Source: Coriolopsis trogii
Lineage: Eukaryota; Basidiomycota; Agaricomycetes; Polyporales; Polyporaceae
Reading direction: 5' to 3'
DNA length: 64,000 nt
Assembly: GCA_020543525.1 (NCBI GenBank)
Contig: JAHYIO010000039.1
Location: 2,046,001-2,110,000 of the forward strand
The translations under genes and the position numbers were made by a program. This document shows positions 21,474 to 33,812 of this stretch, one piece after another (within the stretch, counting starts at the first letter, position 1; each line of letters opens with the position of its first letter). Under the pieces are notes generated by a model that saw only the letters and a program-made list of their open reading frames with translations, was not told the DNA's origin and ran no database searches.

Positions 21474-24122
21474 CTAGTACTCGGAACGTAATTCATGAGT
21501 GCCCCTTATGATATCTGCGGCATGCTCGGCGACAGCCAAAACAGCTCCGCATGGATGGCCAGATACCTGGTCGGGGAAGACGGATGCATCAACCACGCGA
21601 AGACCATGAATGCCGTGAACACACAAGTGGTTGTCCACGACGCTCTTCTCTGTGTCCACGCCCATTTTTGCCGAAGACGTCTGTAGAACAGATACAGGAT
21701 CAGATCGTGATCATCTGGTTAGCTCCGAGTCTCACCGGATGGAAGGTAGTCCGTGCTTCGTTTCTGATGAAAGCCCTGAGTTCATCATCAGCCACCTGCG
21801 AGCAGAGATTAATGTGAGAAAGTTCTCTCGCATATCCATGGTGCTCACCTCGTCAGGGTCAGCGTCGCCGGGCCAGTAATGGTCGGAAGTGCTTGGCGCA
21901 CTTCGCAGATTGGCCAATTTGAGGGCATGACAGAGGGGCGGTGTTCTTGCGAGACGTAGCAGGAATCGGACTCCCTTCACAAGCGCATCCATATCGTCTT
22001 CGTCCTTGAGGTAGCTGTGTGCGTGATTTTAACGACATCAGCGAGACAGCACACGCAAGCCGCACGATTACAGGAATACAAACTTGGGATCGATCAGAGG
22101 GTGGTCGTATACACTACCGGAGCGTAAAGTTACGCTTCCCGTACTGAACGGCTTCAGCAATATAGAGCTCTGGTACACAAAAAGTCAGCAATAGCTGGTC
22201 TCAACAATAATGGGAGACAAACTACCATCGTAATCCCATAGCTTCCTATGGGAAGCAGTCCACGGCCACCCTCGGTGATTCCTATCGGAAACATGACGGT
22301 CTCCAATACGGGAGCCCGCGGACCTGACGACGAATCTTTCGCTTTTGGTGGAGTAATGCCGGATAGTCTAGTTAAAGTAGTCAAGATGATGGTGGATCGC
22401 AAAGACTGACGACGATCACGTACTCGCTATCCTCGATTCTTGTGAATGCCCCGACTTGGGCACTCACTCCAGTGAGCGGACCTTTACCCCAAAACAGCCA
22501 CTGCAAGAGTGCCATGGTTTTACGTAGTGGATCCTGCAAAACGCGGTCCCAGGTCCATCCAGGACGGGCTCTGAGGATGACACTTCCGCATGAGAGATGC
22601 TGTGTATGGATGTTACTACATATGAGCTCCATGATCAATGAAGCGTGGTACACACACAGTACTCACGTCAAGCAAGCCTTGACCTACAGCCGGCAATTCA
22701 CGGACTTGGACAATGCCATGTTGCTCGAGTTGCGCAGAGGGTCCTACTCCTGAAATAAGTAGTAGCTGAGGAGTGCCTATAGCTCCGGCGCATAGGATCA
22801 CTTCGCGGTCTGCTCGTACGGCAAACTTCGGATATGCGTGGCCTTGCGACACCTGTATTCCAATGGCTCTGGGATCATCTCCCGGCTGTTGAGAGAACAG
22901 GATCCTCTCCGTGTAGGCAGACAGAGCGACGGTGAGGTTGGGCCTAGAGAGCACGCTCTCTGTCAGATACGCAGTGGCCGACGAGCTCCCTACAGTACAT
23001 ACTGGCTGAGCATCGGAATTTGTCATGTGGATATTGAGCTTACGCGAATGGCCACTCTGGATAGTGGTTGGGAAAACGCCGGCTCCGCCCGTACTGTCGG
23101 AATCTTGAAACCACCTGCGAGTAGACTCAGATGAGCCGCAACATGCAGACCGCAACACCACATACTGCATAGGAGGTATACCCAGCTTTTGAGTTGCTTG
23201 GAGGAACTCATGTGAGATTGGCTGTATATACGCGTCAATTGTAAGAATATGTCATGAGACAACTCGCACAGGTTAGACTCACCGCAAGAGGGGAATTCAA
23301 CTCGATGCAAGGGCCTTCTGCCTCAACCTTATGCAGGTATCTGACACGCTCCGTTGTAAAACATGGTAGCCTGTACGCCTGAAATCTCGCACTTTTTCAT
23401 GACTGAGCATCCCCAGCCCGATGCCCCTTGTCTCTCCCAAGCGTCGTAATCTGCAACGGTATCAGATAGTGCCTCCAAATCACCGCATACAAGTCACCTG
23501 CGGGATCGCACCGCTGATAGAGAAGTGCATTGATCGAGCTGAAGGTTGTGTGAGCATCTGCGTTGTAATTCGCTACAACAGGTGCGAGGTACCTCGAGCC
23601 ACCAAGGATCTTTCCTCGGGGCCAATTGAGAGCACGTCCATTCAGCGAACCCTGAGGGCTAATGCAATGTTAGTACATAAGGCTAGATGTAAGCCCGAGT
23701 GATACGCCTGCATACGTCGTCTGGTAATCCCAGTCAGCCGCGCTTCCGAGTAATTGCGCGAATGCGAAAGGAATGCGAGTCCAGAAATTTGCATCGTGGC
23801 TGGATGAAACAGCTTGAGATTGTTGAAACAATAAGGAATGAGTATACACGTACCTCTTCCCTGCTTCTATGACGAGGACGGTACTATTCCTATCTTCTGA
23901 CAGTCTCGAGGCTAGGACGCATCCGGCAGTTCCTGTCGCGAACAGATGAGACATGGAGCAGTAGCAATCAAGCCACCACCACACACCTCCACCAATAACT
24001 ACATAGTCGTACGTCTTCCAGTCAGATGCGTCGGCCACGGACACTACGTTCGAGCTGGGGGGCGCAATTTCGGTCGCATATCCGCGCGGATCCTCGACAT
24101 ATCTTGAAGGCGATTGTCCCAT
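21474..24122 (-). CDS. GMC-family FAD oxidoreductase, aryl-alcohol-oxidase type (GMC1)
   Basis: The start is ATG 24122 (MGQSPSRYVEDPRG). The FAD-binding fold is YDYVVIGGG, an intron, then [15 protein letters not shown] and VIEAGK. Next come [10 protein letters not shown], an intron, INALLYQRCD, DYDAWERQGASGWG, SSSATAYLTESVL, REVILCAGAIGTPQLLL, PAVGQGLLD, FHP|TSSAKMG and [16 protein letters not shown]. The two active-site histidines (FHPTSSAKMG and SGHPC) are present. It oxidises a primary alcohol using FAD, with oxygen or a quinone as acceptor. There is no signal peptide; MGxxxS at the start fits an N-myristoylation consensus, so an internal membrane location is possible. The segment after the KKYLHKVEAEGP stretch is shorter than in typical aryl-alcohol oxidases. 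The stop is at 21474-21476. No stops interrupt the exons. Confidence 0.88.
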
Positions 24123-24178
24123 GATTAGAAGACGCTACAACGGGGGTCAGGGACTTGTTGTAATGTATCAACTGGCCC

Positions 24179-24196
24179 GTATTTATGACCTATAAA
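24179..24196 (-). promoter_or_regulatory. TATA-like sequence upstream of GMC1
   Basis: An AT-rich core (minus-strand TTTATAGGTCATAAATA) lies 55-75 nt before the GMC1 start codon. Confidence 0.35.
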
Positions 24197-25289
24197 TTTT
24201 GTCAGACGGCTAGGCCGAAACGAAGAAGCACTGCGGTGTCTCGCATCTCAGCGCTCTGACCGTGATAGAATCCTGTCGCTATCATGTGGTGATGAGATGG
24301 ACGCTTGTGGCTCAGGAACACCGGAGTCCATACCGGTGGGTATACGATCTCCGATTGCCTGAAAATTGCGTGGTGGAGAGTGCTGTTTGAAAGGTTGAAG
24401 TCCGGGTGCCAGTGTGTGGGAGGACTGTACCTAAGGCGCCACTGCCCCTCCCCCTGTGCTCACCATAGAACTTGTGTACCTTTGATGACTGGTAACCCAC
24501 TCGACGGAGCGTATCCATGATGGTCCTGTTGCATATCCCCTTTGAGAGGGTCACGCCTGTCATAGAGCGAGCGTGAGGCTGCCGGGACCTCGGGAACGGC
24601 TGCAGCGTCCATGGATCATATGGTAGTATATGATTGAGTGCATGATATTGCAATACGTAAGGGTTGCAGGAAAGAATAGGAACCTCGATACAGACAAGCA
24701 CGACGGGCTCGACGACGACTCGAAGCAAATGAAATCTTCAGGTCGAGCAGGCGCTTGTACGGTCCGGCATTGCCGGGCAGAACGACGCGCGGACCACGCT
24801 CCAACCTCGACGGTCGATTCGCGGCCCGACTCAAACGCGACCATCTCACCATCCTACACCTCTCTCGACCGTCATGTCGCTAGCATCTGCTCTACTATTT
24901 GTCTCGCGCCGCCCTGCGCGGTCTTCCAAGTTGGTCTCTCTTGTTACCGACAGCGAATGCAATATCACTTCGCCCTTCACGCCGCACGCCGACATACGCT
25001 CGGTGAACACTTAACCGGCCTACGAGGGCCACATTCCGCTCAATTGGTGCCAGCACGGCACTTCAACTTTGGTTTTGGCTTGTCTGCATGCTAAGCATTG
25101 CAGGGGTGGTACGTCCAGAACAGTAATTTGGAAGAGAGAGGTCGAGCATAACACTTCAGTCCGCCAGATATACCGGTCGCTCCGCTCGGAGACCTTACCT
25201 TTGGACCGGTTATTCCCTGATTGTGCGATAGAATGCTGGATAGAACCGAAGGGCAACAGACTAAGAGAGAGGGAGACTACGAGCTCAGA
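24197..25289. other. Intergenic, nothing firmly recognised
   Basis: A minus-strand stretch near 24700-24850 has protein-like composition (RVVLPGNAGPYKRLL) but no start, splice context or family I can name. Confidence 0.3.
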
Positions 25290-26010
25290 GCGACACGGTT
25301 GACAAGAACAAGCTGGCTCTGCTTCCCCAGGGTACCTACGGCAATGCCTATGTCACCCGGTAACTGGTATGTCTCATTAACTCACCTCATGTCTGCGCTC
25401 TACTATAGCTGTGGTCCGACAGCCTTTCCCCCCCTTACAATTGTGCGCAGGGAGATGCTCTACTACTATGACGTATCTCTGCGCGCTCATTGCAGTCTAT
25501 CAGTATTTGAAAGGTCCGTCGCGTTGCGGTCACGATAGCTCGATCCCATGGCACCCAGGTAGCGGCTGATCAGTGACTAGGTCTCCAGCTGCCCTGCGTC
25601 GATGATCCTGAGCTCGCGTACGCCATGCAGCGGTGTGACCGTGAATATTACGACTTCTACCATTACATACTCTGTGTGCCCATCAACGTGACCGCTGAGC
25701 TCGCAGTCAATTTCTTCGAGGCCGCGAATGTCGACATCCCTAAGACCGGCCTCGCCGCTGCGTTCGGCCACCTCCGTCTCGCTCACGCTAAGCGGCGCGA
25801 GCAAGTCTTCGCCGACTTTGTGCCCTGGGCAACCGAGTGCGCCAGCTCCACGTAAAGCCTTATCACTGTCTATTACGAGTTACGCTGGAAGAAGAGCATC
25901 GAGGACATGAAGAGGGAGTTCGGCATCTGGGACCCGCCCATCGGAGCACGTCCCGCAGCGGAGATGAGGGCCAAGGCAACGCGAGAACAGCAAGAGCAGC
26001 AGGCGTCGTA
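25290..26010 (+). pseudogene. Relic of an unidentified fungal gene
   Basis: An exon-like stretch at about 25290-25368 (DTVDKNKLALLPQGTYGNAY, followed by a GT donor) precedes 25562-26010. The latter reads LPCVDDPELAYAMQRCDREY, FFEAANVDIPKTGLAAAFGH, then a single in-frame TAA (25853-25855), then SIEDMKREFGIWDPPIGARP to a terminal TAA. The reading frame is the same on both sides of the internal stop. One nonsense mutation in otherwise good coding sequence suggests recent loss, unless an intron hides it. I do not recognise the family. Confidence 0.4.
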
Positions 26011-26089
26011 ACATGCTTACTGCTCATCGTTTTCGAGTCGAGTCAAGAGATACATTGCATTCGGTACATCGTGAGACATCGCTCGTGTG

Positions 26090-26260
26090 ATTACGTTTTT
26101 GCTCTCCGCTCACTCACCCTTTGCCTGAAGATAGTACCCGGAAGCGCGAGCACACCCTTCTCCAATGCTTTGGTCCGGATGAAGCTCTCAAAGTCCTGCT
26201 CTGCTGCGCGAACCTCCCTCCCCTGGAGCAGGAGCTCTAGCCTATGGGGCCACGGTCAAA
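26090..26260 (-). pseudogene. Possible class I/II aminotransferase fragment
   Basis: The minus strand reads RAAEQDFESFIRTKALEKGV then LALPGTIF. This resembles the C-terminal region of fungal aromatic/2-aminoadipate aminotransferases, where the chain approaches the cofactor site with an ALPG turn. Neighbouring sequence does not extend the match. Only a fragment is present. Confidence 0.35.
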
Positions 26261-27291
26261 AGTCAGACGGGCTGGCGGGAAGTGGGAGTCGAGACCGTAC
26301 ACGCGCGATAGGCAGAGTCGGTGTGGACCGGTCAGTTACGCGGCGTCTGTCAGAGCCAATTTGACTGGTGGACACCAGGACATCCATTCACGGCAGACGA
26401 TGGAAGGTCAATAGAAGAGCATGAGCTAGGGAAAGGAAGGGATGTAGAGCGCACGACGAAAAAACGACGGCGGCATGCTCGAAGATGTTCGGCCTAGAGT
26501 AGGCTAGGCGACAAATAGAATACAGGAGCGGCCGCCGTGACTGTGGCAGGCTGGCCGGAACTTCCATGACAGATGTACTTCTCTAATTTCATTTTGCTGA
26601 GGGTGTTGTCTAAGTCTGCTGTCAAAATTGTGAGCAGTCTCTAGTCCGGATCCAATGTAAACCGTCGAGCATCTGTCCAGCGCGCCGCTCCTTCCGCAGC
26701 CGGAGGGCGCCGCATCGGCCGAGGGGGAGACGAATGTTCCTTCGTGGTCCAGCACCAGACCCATCACATTCCTACCATCTATCACAAGAAACAACGATAC
26801 AAGATCTCATAGAAGCGATGCAGACCGATGGGGCTACAATATGGGCCCTGAGGTGAGTTAGGAGCTCACGCATTCTCTTTGCATTTTCTCGCTCCACTGG
26901 CAGGTTGCTTTGATTCCATCGCCGCCTCCCGTCACACTGTTCGTCTGTCGGGGATCTGTACCTATTATCCGATTGTACCTCGGCAGTACTCACGCCGTGC
27001 CACATGCGTTCTGTCATGCGATGTCGACTATGACAGGGTAATGAACACTACAATCGCCTCATACCTGGACTGTTCAAGTTCGCAAATTGCATCGCAGAAG
27101 ATTCGGGTGGGTACACTGTTGATTCATGTCCCCCTACAGGCACCGTTGTAGTTGTTTGGTAGCTCTTCACTGGTACAAGACCACCCTCGTTTGATTCTTG
27201 TGCCCAGATTCCGACTGTAAGGGCCGCTCAGCCCCTAAATCTCCTACTGCGACTGGGATAACCGCCTTCAGGCTTCCAATCGGTATCTTCC
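26261..27291. other. Intergenic upstream of D2
   Basis: No gene recognised; this should contain the D2 promoter. Confidence 0.35.
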
Positions 27292-27970
27292 ATGGACATG
27301 GCGGACCTCTCCCTACTGAAATCTGGTATCAAGGAGACCTTGGCTTGCGTCGCTATTGGAGGCATCCTGGGGACAGCGTTTGTCTGACGATCGTATGATT
27401 CCGCGTATTGTACTCATTCTCTTTCAGAATTTGGGGTATCACTGTGCTGCAGACGTATATTTACTACAGACGGTATATCAATATCGATAGATGGCCTCTC
27501 AAAGTACTTGTGAGATACACGTTCATTTGCGATTTGACCCCGCTCTACGATAATTGACTCCTCTCTGTTAGGTTGGAATACTTTTGTGAGTGGTTAGTGA
27601 CTTTACTACATGGTACGCACTGAGCGGCCATAGTGTGTTGGATACCGCAACGTCTGCACTCGTTGCGTATGCAATATACGAATACATGGTTGTATTCCTG
27701 GACGCACCTCTGGAGAGCTACTTGATCACGCCGATGTAAGTCCTTGTTACTCATCGGGCTCCTTGCCTTCACTCACGGCGACAACAGATCCCTTGGGGTG
27801 CGTACACATGTTATCGTATATGAACTGTATAAAGCTAACATACACTCCCGGAGTGAAGGTTGAGAACGGTGTAACTGTAAGTATATAGGGACGAAGAACC
27901 TCTCCATCCGAGTCTATGCTAACAGCAGTGTGTGGCAGGTCGTGATAGCCACTATTACACAATGGTATGT

Positions 27971-28023
<53 letters not shown>

Positions 28024-29372
28024 TGTACTACAGCCCTCATCTTACGGAATTAGCTTCTTTGCTCACCGGCTGTGGATATGTGAGTGCATGTCACCGAAAT
28101 CCTCGAAAGGTAGCATACTGACCTGCTACGCAGTGAGCAAGAATCGACTTCTCGTTGGTGCAATTGTACAGCGTCCGGAACGTACAACCGTTGAACTCGC
28201 ACTTACTCGTTCATAGGTGTGCCTGTCCATATGTGCTCTTGGTACGTCATTCAACATTCGGCAGTTACGCAACCCGCTAACCCGTATATGCAGCTCCAGG
28301 ATTAGGTATGTCGGTCTAGTGCATCACATAAAGCGCGACGCAAACAATCACGCTACTGCCAGGCATCACAGTAGATATGTGAGTGGCCCGCAATCTGCCA
28401 TGTTGTGACCTGCGACCGTAGAGCTGATATAGGAGGTAGATTCACTGACCGGTCCATTTTGTCCTTCGGCACTGTCAAGACCCGTGTCCTAGCGGGACTC
28501 GCAAACGGACTAAGCTCCATTTGTGATGTAACTATTGCTGTTGGACTCTGGATACACCTCAGGGCCGAACGCCCCGAATATACTAGGTGCGGATGGTCTG
28601 CATAGAACCCACGTTTTAAACGAACCACTCCCACAGGACACGCAACATCGTAGATCGCCTCATGGTCTACACCGTCCAGCGCGGAGCCCTCACTACGTGG
28701 GTCGCTCTCGCTCTTTTATGTTACTACAGTCTGAAGCATCCAACTCCACAGTCTCTGTCAGCTCATGCATTTGATTGTGGTATGCCACGTTCCCCAATCT
28801 TGATCTATATCTCGTTCAAGACCCCACCTACTCTGCAGACCGTTGCTCTACCGACTCATGTCGTCTTTGTGCCTTTTGCTTTCATGCAGGGCAAGCGTGA
28901 GTCATATTTTCTCAGCCTGAAATGAGCGACCTGAGGTCAGCCGCTGACTTTGTCGCCCTATCTACCGGCATCCGAGCAGTATACTGCAATACCCTTCTCG
29001 CAACGTAAGTTACATTATTCAAATTCAAATGCATGGGCAATCTGGCTCACAGTACCGCGGATCCCTCACGTTAGGCTCAATGTTCGGGAGTCACTGAAGC
29101 GCACAGGTGGTTCGGATTACATTGAGCCCAACTCTCACGTTCTACGCAGGATGTCACACGAAGGCTGCAATAGCAGCCCTGGAGGGCATTTTGGAACTGT
29201 ACGTGTTGCTCGGAGTCTCGAGTTCCCTACGGCTGCTCATGTGCTCCCTTGTCCGCATTGCCAGTCGACTGATCCCTCGGAGGCGACTATTCAAGTACAT
29301 ATCACGAAGGAACCTGTGAGTTCAGTCTCCTGCGCCGCCGACGGGGACTCAACTCATCAAGACGGATACTGA
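27292..29372 (+). CDS. DUF6534 multi-pass membrane protein (D2)
   Basis: The start is ATG 27292 (MDMADLSLLKSGIKETLACV). Following exons give GITVLQTYIYYRRY, LDTATSALVAYAIYEYMVVF, VENGVT|VVIATITQW, FFAHRLW, SKNRLLVGAI, LAGLANGLSSICDVTIAVGL, NIVDRLMVYTVQRGALTT, TVALPTHVVFVPFAFMQGKR, VYCNTLLAT and LNVRESLKRTGGSD. A tail ends HQDGY at TGA 29370-29372. The order matches D1, D3 and D4 exon for exon, including several exons of only 7-25 nt. A long CT dinucleotide run (27972-28018) sits inside an intron. About seven membrane helices with a cytosolic tail are expected; function unknown. No disabling change seen. Confidence 0.82.
27972..28018 (+). repeat. (CT)n microsatellite in a D2 intron
   Basis: An uninterrupted CT run of about 24 units lies between the GT donor at 27964 and the intron's acceptor. 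It extends the polypyrimidine tract of that intron. Confidence 0.95.
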
Positions 29373-30012
29373 TGCTTTTATTGTCGATTCTAGACTATCA
29401 GATTTGTTTCGGGCAACAGCGACATCGACCACAAGGCGCTTCATTCCACTACCTTCGACTCCGAAGTCCACATGTCCTCCGTTGTGTGAGCTATGAGTGC
29501 ATGTTCCCAATGAGTACAAGAGGGAAATATTGGCGCGGTTCTCTTTTGCCTTTCACTCTCACAGGCCACTGCACACGATCCTACTGGAAACACGCTTGTG
29601 GATGTCTCATTATCTTTGTACTATCCATGCGTAACTTGTTCAGAAACTAAACATACTACAGGCTCATCTAGCCGACTGAGACAAATCTCATATATCCTCC
29701 GTTCGATGGTGGTACATAGAGGCAATTCCGACTCATGAGAGACTCAACGTTGAGGCTCCATACCACCGCTCGGTTCTCCTGACAACACTGCGAAAGCCGG
29801 ATCGTCATATTCCATCGCCTTGATCTGCGAGGTACAAAGTGACAACCATCACAACCATCTATCTTATCTCATAGAACATAGCTCCTTCTGTCTATCTCAA
29901 AATTCAGCCTCACGATAGACAATATACCACGATTCGAAGTGCAGGAGGACTCGGACGTGTTCTCCGAGGCGATCCTCAGGCTGCGTCAGTTCCCCTCCTC
30001 GGACTCCCAAGC
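29373..30012. other. Intergenic, nothing recognised
   Basis: This is the 3' flank of D2. Confidence 0.35.
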
Positions 30013-30462
30013 ATGAATCTGAGCTCCGGTCTCTCTTGGCCGAGTATTGTTACAGCTGCCCATTCTGAGTTACATACTGTAATGCGGATTATTTGTATCC
30101 ACCCGCACATGAAAGTGGGCGAGGAAGACAAGAGCTCCCGTTTTGAGTGGATTGCCAGAGCGCTTCATCCAGAACCCACCCTCGGCCAGTACGGGCCGAT
30201 GCCCGGATATCAACACAAGCCCCTAGACGCGCGCTACGCCGGCATCAGCTCTCGAAACCTCCGAGTCGCTTTTATGTTCTGCTCTTATACTTATGCGAGC
30301 ACGTCGAGGTATGGCGGACGTCTTTGCTTTCTGGTGGTCTTTGCTTTTTTGTCTTTGCTTTCTTACCTGTGGTTGTTCATTTATCCTCCGGACTACCACC
30401 CGCCGCATGGCAAAAAGGACACCTTCAAGCGCGAGGAAGGACGTCAACTGGCAGTCAGATAG
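30013..30462 (+). CDS. Hypothetical small membrane protein
   Basis: The frame of 149 codons is intronless. It has a basic, proline-containing middle (EPTLGQYGPMPGYQHKPLDA), one strongly hydrophobic segment near residues 100-125 (LCFLVVFAFLSLLSYLWLFI) and a charged tail (GKKDTFKREEGRQL). This looks like a single-pass protein with the C-terminus in the cytosol. I do not recognise it. Its position just ahead of ICMT1 on the same strand does not prove a link. A chance frame is possible, since nearby genes are intron-rich and this one is not. Confidence 0.35.
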   Translation: MNLSSGLSWPSIVTAAHSELHTVMRIICIHPHMKVGEEDKSSRFEWIARALHPEPTLGQYGPMPGYQHKPLDARYAGISSRNLRVAFMFCSYTYASTSRYGGRLCFLVVFAFLSLLSYLWLFIYPPDYHPPHGKKDTFKREEGRQLAVR

Positions 30463-30969
30463 GCTTCGATATGTCATACTGTAACGGCCTTCTTCTGAAC
30501 CTATACCGATTTACTGACATTGTAGTGAGAAGAGCTTCGTTATTGTGACTCCCAGCCTTCCGGTGCTGCGGACGACACTGACGGGCTCAATAGACCTTCC
30601 CGATAGCGACTCTCAATGATCGACACACCCAGGTTAGTTTTATTGCTCCGTGAACCTAGCGTGATTGGGAATGCTCAACGCTCAACACGAGTGAGAGAGG
30701 ATTTGTTGCTGTGACTCCGTCATCATTCTCGATGCCCTGCTCATGGGACGACGTCGACAGGCAGATCCGGACTTCTAGGCGTCTTCGGCCCAGAATCCAC
30801 CCCTTGATACCGCGTCTTTCTTGCGTGGCTATCAAGCCCTCGTTGGCGCCTCTGGCACGTCGGACAACTATGTCAAGCCACGAGGTATAGTCCACACGTC
30901 CCTCTTAATACTTCAAAAGCACCATAACGGTCCCATTCGCTGACACAACCTACCTCGTTTCCAGTCCTC
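30463..30969. other. Intergenic upstream of ICMT1
   Basis: No gene recognised; this probably contains the ICMT1 promoter. Confidence 0.35.
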
Positions 30970-31756
30970 ATGAGTCTCCTTTACCTCGCAAAAGTCCCGG
31001 CTTTTGTCTTCATCTTTGGTGCGTCGCAATGGGCCTTCCTCTCGCCCTCTGCGGGCCCGCCCAAAGAAAGCCGCGACAAGTTCGGCCGCCCCGACCTTAT
31101 CACCCGCGTCGCAGGCTGGCTCCCCGCTCTTGGTGCAGTGCGTTCGCGCCCCATGTTCACCGTTCCACCGTGCAGTCGCTGATATTGCAGTTCACGACGC
31201 GCAGATTGTACGTGGCGGATGTTTCCTGGCCGAAGTGGCTGCAGTCATCGCGCGCGAATCCCCTTCCGACCTCTCCAACCGCGTCCTCTCTACACTCTTC
31301 AAGGACCCTTCGGCTGTCGATAGGCTTGCGGTCTCACCTGCCTTCGTGGTCGGTGCCGTTCTCCTCATTGTTGGAGGAATCGTACGCAAGATATGCTACG
31401 TGACGCTCGGGAAGTACTTCACGTACCAGCTCGCCGTCTTCAAGGACCACAAGCTCATCACGACGGGCCCGTACGCGATTGTGCGACACCCGGCGTATAC
31501 CGGGTTTATCATGGCCATGACGGGACTCATCCTCGTGCAGCTCTTCCCCGGATCGTACGTGTGGGAGAGCGGCATGCTCGAGACGCTGTGGATGGCGCTG
31601 CTGTGGGGTGGGTGGGCCACAATGCTGGTCGCTGTCATGGCCTTGACCGTGCAGCGGGTCCCAAAGGAGGATGCGGTGATGCGGAAGGAGTTCGGAAAGC
31701 AGTGGGATGAGTGGGCGAAGAGGACGCCATACAGACTGATCCCGTACGTGTACTGA
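30970..31756 (+). CDS. Isoprenylcysteine-carboxyl-methyltransferase-like protein (ICMT1)
   Basis: There are two exons (30970-31137 and 31205-31756), giving 239 residues. It has several hydrophobic segments and, in the C-terminal half, the ICMT signature: GPYAIVRHPAYTGF, then a helix, then KEFGKQWDEWAKRTPYRLIP. These elements form the SAM and carboxylate site in ICMT/STE14 and related membrane methyltransferases, which transfer a methyl group to a carboxyl on a lipophilic substrate in the ER. The canonical role is methylating prenylcysteine on CaaX proteins. Three copies in one locus beside GMC and ALDH genes suggest that small-molecule prenyl or fatty acids could be the substrate instead; that is inference. 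The exon pattern is shared with ICMT2 and ICMT3. Intact. Confidence 0.88.
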
Positions 31757-33812
31757 ATCTGCGCGCGCACGCGAATCGTCCAGTTTCTCGACGTTCGTCT
31801 CGCGGTTCGTCCAGCTCCCGTTGATGTTTGTCACTGATTCGGTTCTATCACACACGGTACATGTGAATATAAGGAGAGGTAGTCCGTGGCACGACGTTCT
31901 GCTCGCGCTCAGGAATGGCGCACCGAAGTGAATGGCTTCGCGATGATGATGGGGGTCACTTGTGCGGCGCGTTGATTTCAACGCCCGTAGCGCGGCAAAG
32001 CGTGCTTCGAGCATGCTGGGAGGACGGCAACGCGCCCAAGGCACGAAGATACCCTTCCGTGGGCCAGAGCAACTACACCAGGTCCGACCTGCCCACTCGA
32101 GGCCGGCCGCGCGGTTTCGGCGGTGGTACGCACCCCTGAAACCATGTCATGCCATCCTCGGCGCGTGTAAACACGTTCTAACTTGAGCCCGTCATCTCAC
32201 CGGCTATCTTTGTAGTCACCGTCGGCGTTCCTTGTGTCCTGATTTCAAACGGCGCAATATGTACTAGTACAGCCAGTGAAGAGAGGAGGAAGAGCTACAG
32301 TGACATGTGCGCGATCATGAGGACAGCGTTACATAGAGCAAGATCATCAGGTTATCGCTGTCACAAAATAGGAACCTGCCCGTCGTGTCGCGACCATTAT
32401 ACCCAATACAACAACCGCAGGAAAAAAAGACGAGTCACGCAGAGGGGGGACTGGGTTCTTGGCACGCCGTTGACGTTGCACTGTCAGCGTGGACTCAGGA
32501 TGCGCGCATGATGCGGCTGTAGTGACGGGGGCCGGTTCACGTTCGAGGCAGCTGCGCTCCTGACTGGACGAAAGCGTCTTCGGCTTGCAAGAACCCGGCT
32601 TGCAGCAGCAGCGCGCCAAGGAGAATGTTCGAGCCGGTCGGGGTGATGCACGATGCCCCGTTGTGAGTGCAGGCGGTCGCCGCGCGGACCCTGCGCGACG
32701 CGGATATGAACCTACGAAGTGTTTCGCAAGCTGTCAGACGTACACGTACTACGGCACCTTTGTCCGGGATGGTTCTTGCTACGTTGACCGAGGTTGAGAG
32801 GCTCAGCAGCTGCGGAGCGGGGACAGGGCGCAGCTGAACGAATTCGACACTCTTCACGTCGTGCGCGCGCGCGCCAGAAGCTACTGAGACATACCTCCGA
32901 AGAACCTCGGACAGCCAGCATCCGCCGGGGACGCAATGGATCGCAATTAGGTCCGACTTCGACTTCGACTTCGAGCTTCAAGGCTGAGCGCTGATCAGAA
33001 ATTTCTAAACCTACCATGCAGTCAGGACGGGCGGCGGCGGCCGAGGATAGTAGATTCCTCGGAACCCAGAACTCAAACCTCAGAACGTATACCTCGGGCT
33101 CCAATCTTGGCCATGGACGCAAAAGATGTCTGGCCGCGCGTGACAGATTGGATCGAGCCCTACACACCTGCCAGTGCGCCGAAGATGTCGATGTCGATTT
33201 CGGTGTCGATGTGCGTTTGGCGTCGACACTTCCACCGACTTCCACCGATAGTTTGTTGGGCGCGAGATCGGTGCCTCCGCCTTCGTGATGTTCACCACGA
33301 GGACCGGGACTAGCGAGACACAACGGCGACAGCTTCTATTAGAAGCCGCTCGTCTGCGCGCAGTCCCGCGAGACGTTTGACATGGGCGCAACCGGGGGGA
33401 AGTCAACTGTGCCGCGATCCCCGTCGTCGTTTCGAGGACACCCGCGCTCATTGTAGTCTCGCCGCTCTTCGGAACTCAGGGACTCGGAGAGTGAGGAACA
33501 CGGGTATGAACATATTGCGAACACAGACACACCAAGCAGCCCGACAAAAGCAGAGACAACAAGAAAGACCCGTACAGGACAGATAGTAATAGATAGCATG
33601 ACACAAGACAACAGATAGAAGAGAGCGAACAAGAGCAGGAGCAGCACATCAATGACCAGGGGGGCCTGCACAGAATCCGGGAGACGGAGTCCATGACCGT
33701 TGACATTCAGGCCCTACGCACAAGCAGGCGCATATTCGTGTATACGCAGAACTGCGACAAGTCTAGTACTAGAGCCAGTCTGCGCAGGACCATCGTGATA
33801 CAAGAGGGTGAA
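31757..33812. other. Gene-free stretch between ICMT1 and ALDH2
   Basis: From 31757 to about 32000 it is the 3' flank shared with ICMT2 (an inverted segmental duplication). Further on are short runs of hexamer-like repeats: ACTTCG units near 32950-32975 and GTCGAT units near 33184-33215. No gene recognised. Confidence 0.45.

Noticed and set aside
27972..28018. CRISPR-like or satellite array
   Set aside because: It is a simple dinucleotide run within an intron. No CRISPR array is expected or seen in this eukaryotic DNA.
31334..32044. 236-codon minus-strand frame over ICMT1
   Set aside because: It overlaps the ICMT1 coding exon and 3' flank; its Arg/His-rich composition is that of a shadow frame.
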